From Lactarius indigo (taxonomy: Eukaryota > Basidiomycota > Agaricomycetes > Russulales > Russulaceae): a stretch of DNA of 64,000 nucleotides. A model generated the notes under the pieces. The model was not told the origin of the DNA. It saw only the letters and a program-made list of their open reading frames with translations, and did not search any database. The stretch spans positions 1,054,001 through 1,118,000 of the forward strand of contig JAFKAC010000007.1 of NCBI GenBank assembly GCA_025766275.1, written 5' to 3'. Of this stretch, positions 63,430 through 64,000 are shown in pieces. The position numbers and the translations under genes are program-made. How positions within the stretch are numbered: the stretch's first letter is position 1; every line of letters starts with the position of its first letter.

Positions 63430-63660
63430 TAGACTCGACCTTGGACTCGATAGGAAGACAGGACTGCGCCCGTGTTCAGTGTGCATGGTCCGTAGGATCC
63501 GCAGCAACGAAGGCTTTTGCGTCCCTGATCTTTCGCACCCTTGTTTGCACCATGCACATGGAAACAGAGAAGAAAATCTCCACACCCAATCCCACATCGA
63601 TATCGGGTGCACAATCAAAGTACGAGTACTGTAGTACTAGTACTGCGGATAGCTGCGGTC
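63430..63660. repeat. Duplicated upstream segment between copies D and E
   Basis: Second copy of the segment at 57985-58245, in the same orientation. Best matches are AGTGTGCATG, ATCCGCAGCAACGAAGG and GCGTCCCTGAT. It sits between the minus-strand remnant D and the plus-strand copy E, so it could have served either gene. Confidence 0.6.
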
Positions 63661-63829
63661 AAGTTTTTTCCCCTGAAACCACTTGACAGTGCATCAACCG
63701 CTCTTTCTACACGACTGTATTACCACTAGGCTCTTCTCTCTATCACTACACACAGGTAAGTGTTCCAAGGCTGCGCTTGTTTCCTGCTTGATATTATCTG
63801 CATCCTATTTTGATCGTCTTTCTGAAACC

Positions 63830-63835
63830 TATAAA
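63830..63835 (+). promoter_or_regulatory. TATA box of dynamin copy E
   Basis: ACCTATAAAGGTC lies 53 bp upstream of the ATG at 63888 and matches the core of copy B (GCCTATAAAGGAC). The following leader is C/T-rich in both. Confidence 0.55.
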
Positions 63836-63887
63836 GGTCGCTCCTTGCCGTACATCTCCCTCAGGACCCCACTACCTCTTCTTCACC

Positions 63888-64000
63888 ATGATTGTGTCTA
63901 CACTTAGAAGCGGAAATGATGTTGAAAGGACCTCGGATGGGTCGCCCAGCCCAGAGAACGACCATACAGGTACTCCTGTGGGGCTTTCTAAATCGCAATA
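63888..64000 (+). CDS. Dynamin/Mx-like GTPase, copy E, N-terminal start (partial)
   Basis: The frame opens at an ATG in a CTTCACC context and runs off the window. Residues 25-38 read NDHTGTPVGLSKSQ, matching NDHTGAPVGLSDPQ in the head of copy B. The rest of the head is Ser/Asp/Glu-rich and variable, as in copy B. The P-loop would lie beyond the edge. It is transcribed away from the rest of the cluster, so the cluster continues to the right. Confidence 0.7.
   Translation, partial: MIVSTLRSGNDVERTSDGSPSPENDHTGTPVGLSKSQ

Noticed and set aside
63137..63634. 165-codon plus-strand open frame across the duplicated segment
   Set aside because: The related segment at 57985-58245 does not keep the frame or stops in the same way, so the similarity is at DNA level and not protein level.

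Overview
The window is nuclear DNA of a basidiomycete fungus, most likely an agaricomycete. Genes are split by many short introns (about 46-60 nt, mostly GT-AG with a few GC-AG), and the protein set is fungal: exo-1,3-beta-glucanase, CTD-kinase gamma subunit, TEA/ATTS factor, GGPP synthase. Exon models below were built by hand. Where I summed every exon (MIF4G-DDX60, GGPP synthase, UTP20, CTK3, GH5, TEA factor, pinin, SRP72, histidine phosphatase, dynamin A) the coding length is divisible by three with no internal stop.

Layout. 0-2 kb: relics, including an inverted pair of related coding fragments. 2.1-9.3 kb (-): one 17-exon gene joining an eIF4G-type MIF4G domain to a DDX60-like Ski2-family helicase. 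9.6-10.4 kb: a dead copy of a repetitive hypothetical protein. 11.3-12.7 kb (+): GGPP synthase. 12.8-21.9 kb (-): GCN1. 22.5-30.7 kb (+): UTP20. 30.9-31.9 kb (-): CTK3. 35.3-38.4 kb (+): membrane-anchored GH5 exo-1,3-beta-glucanase. 41.5-43.0 kb (+): TEA/ATTS transcription factor. 45.7-46.8 kb (-) and 46.9-48.0 kb (+): pinin and a short SRP72, with start codons 64 bp apart. 48.9-50.8 kb (+): a histidine-phosphatase-like membrane protein that has lost the consensus catalytic residues. 50.8-55.1 kb: gene-poor with decayed fragments. 55.1-64.0 kb: a local family of Mx/dynamin-like GTPases: one intact copy (A), one near-complete copy with two frame shifts (B), one remnant (D) and the start of another copy (E) running off the right edge on the opposite strand.

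How they fit together. The middle of the window is housekeeping: translation control (GCN1), small-subunit rRNA processing (UTP20), transcription elongation (CTK3), splicing (pinin) and protein targeting (SRP72). The two ends are the accessory parts. The left end has the MIF4G-DDX60 fusion, whose animal helicase relative is an interferon-induced, translation-linked antiviral factor. The right end has a duplicating dynamin/Mx-like cluster. Any functional link between the ends is inference. The fusion is the best candidate for something new, because the exon that completes the MIF4G homology is the same exon that opens the DDX60 homology, in one unbroken frame.
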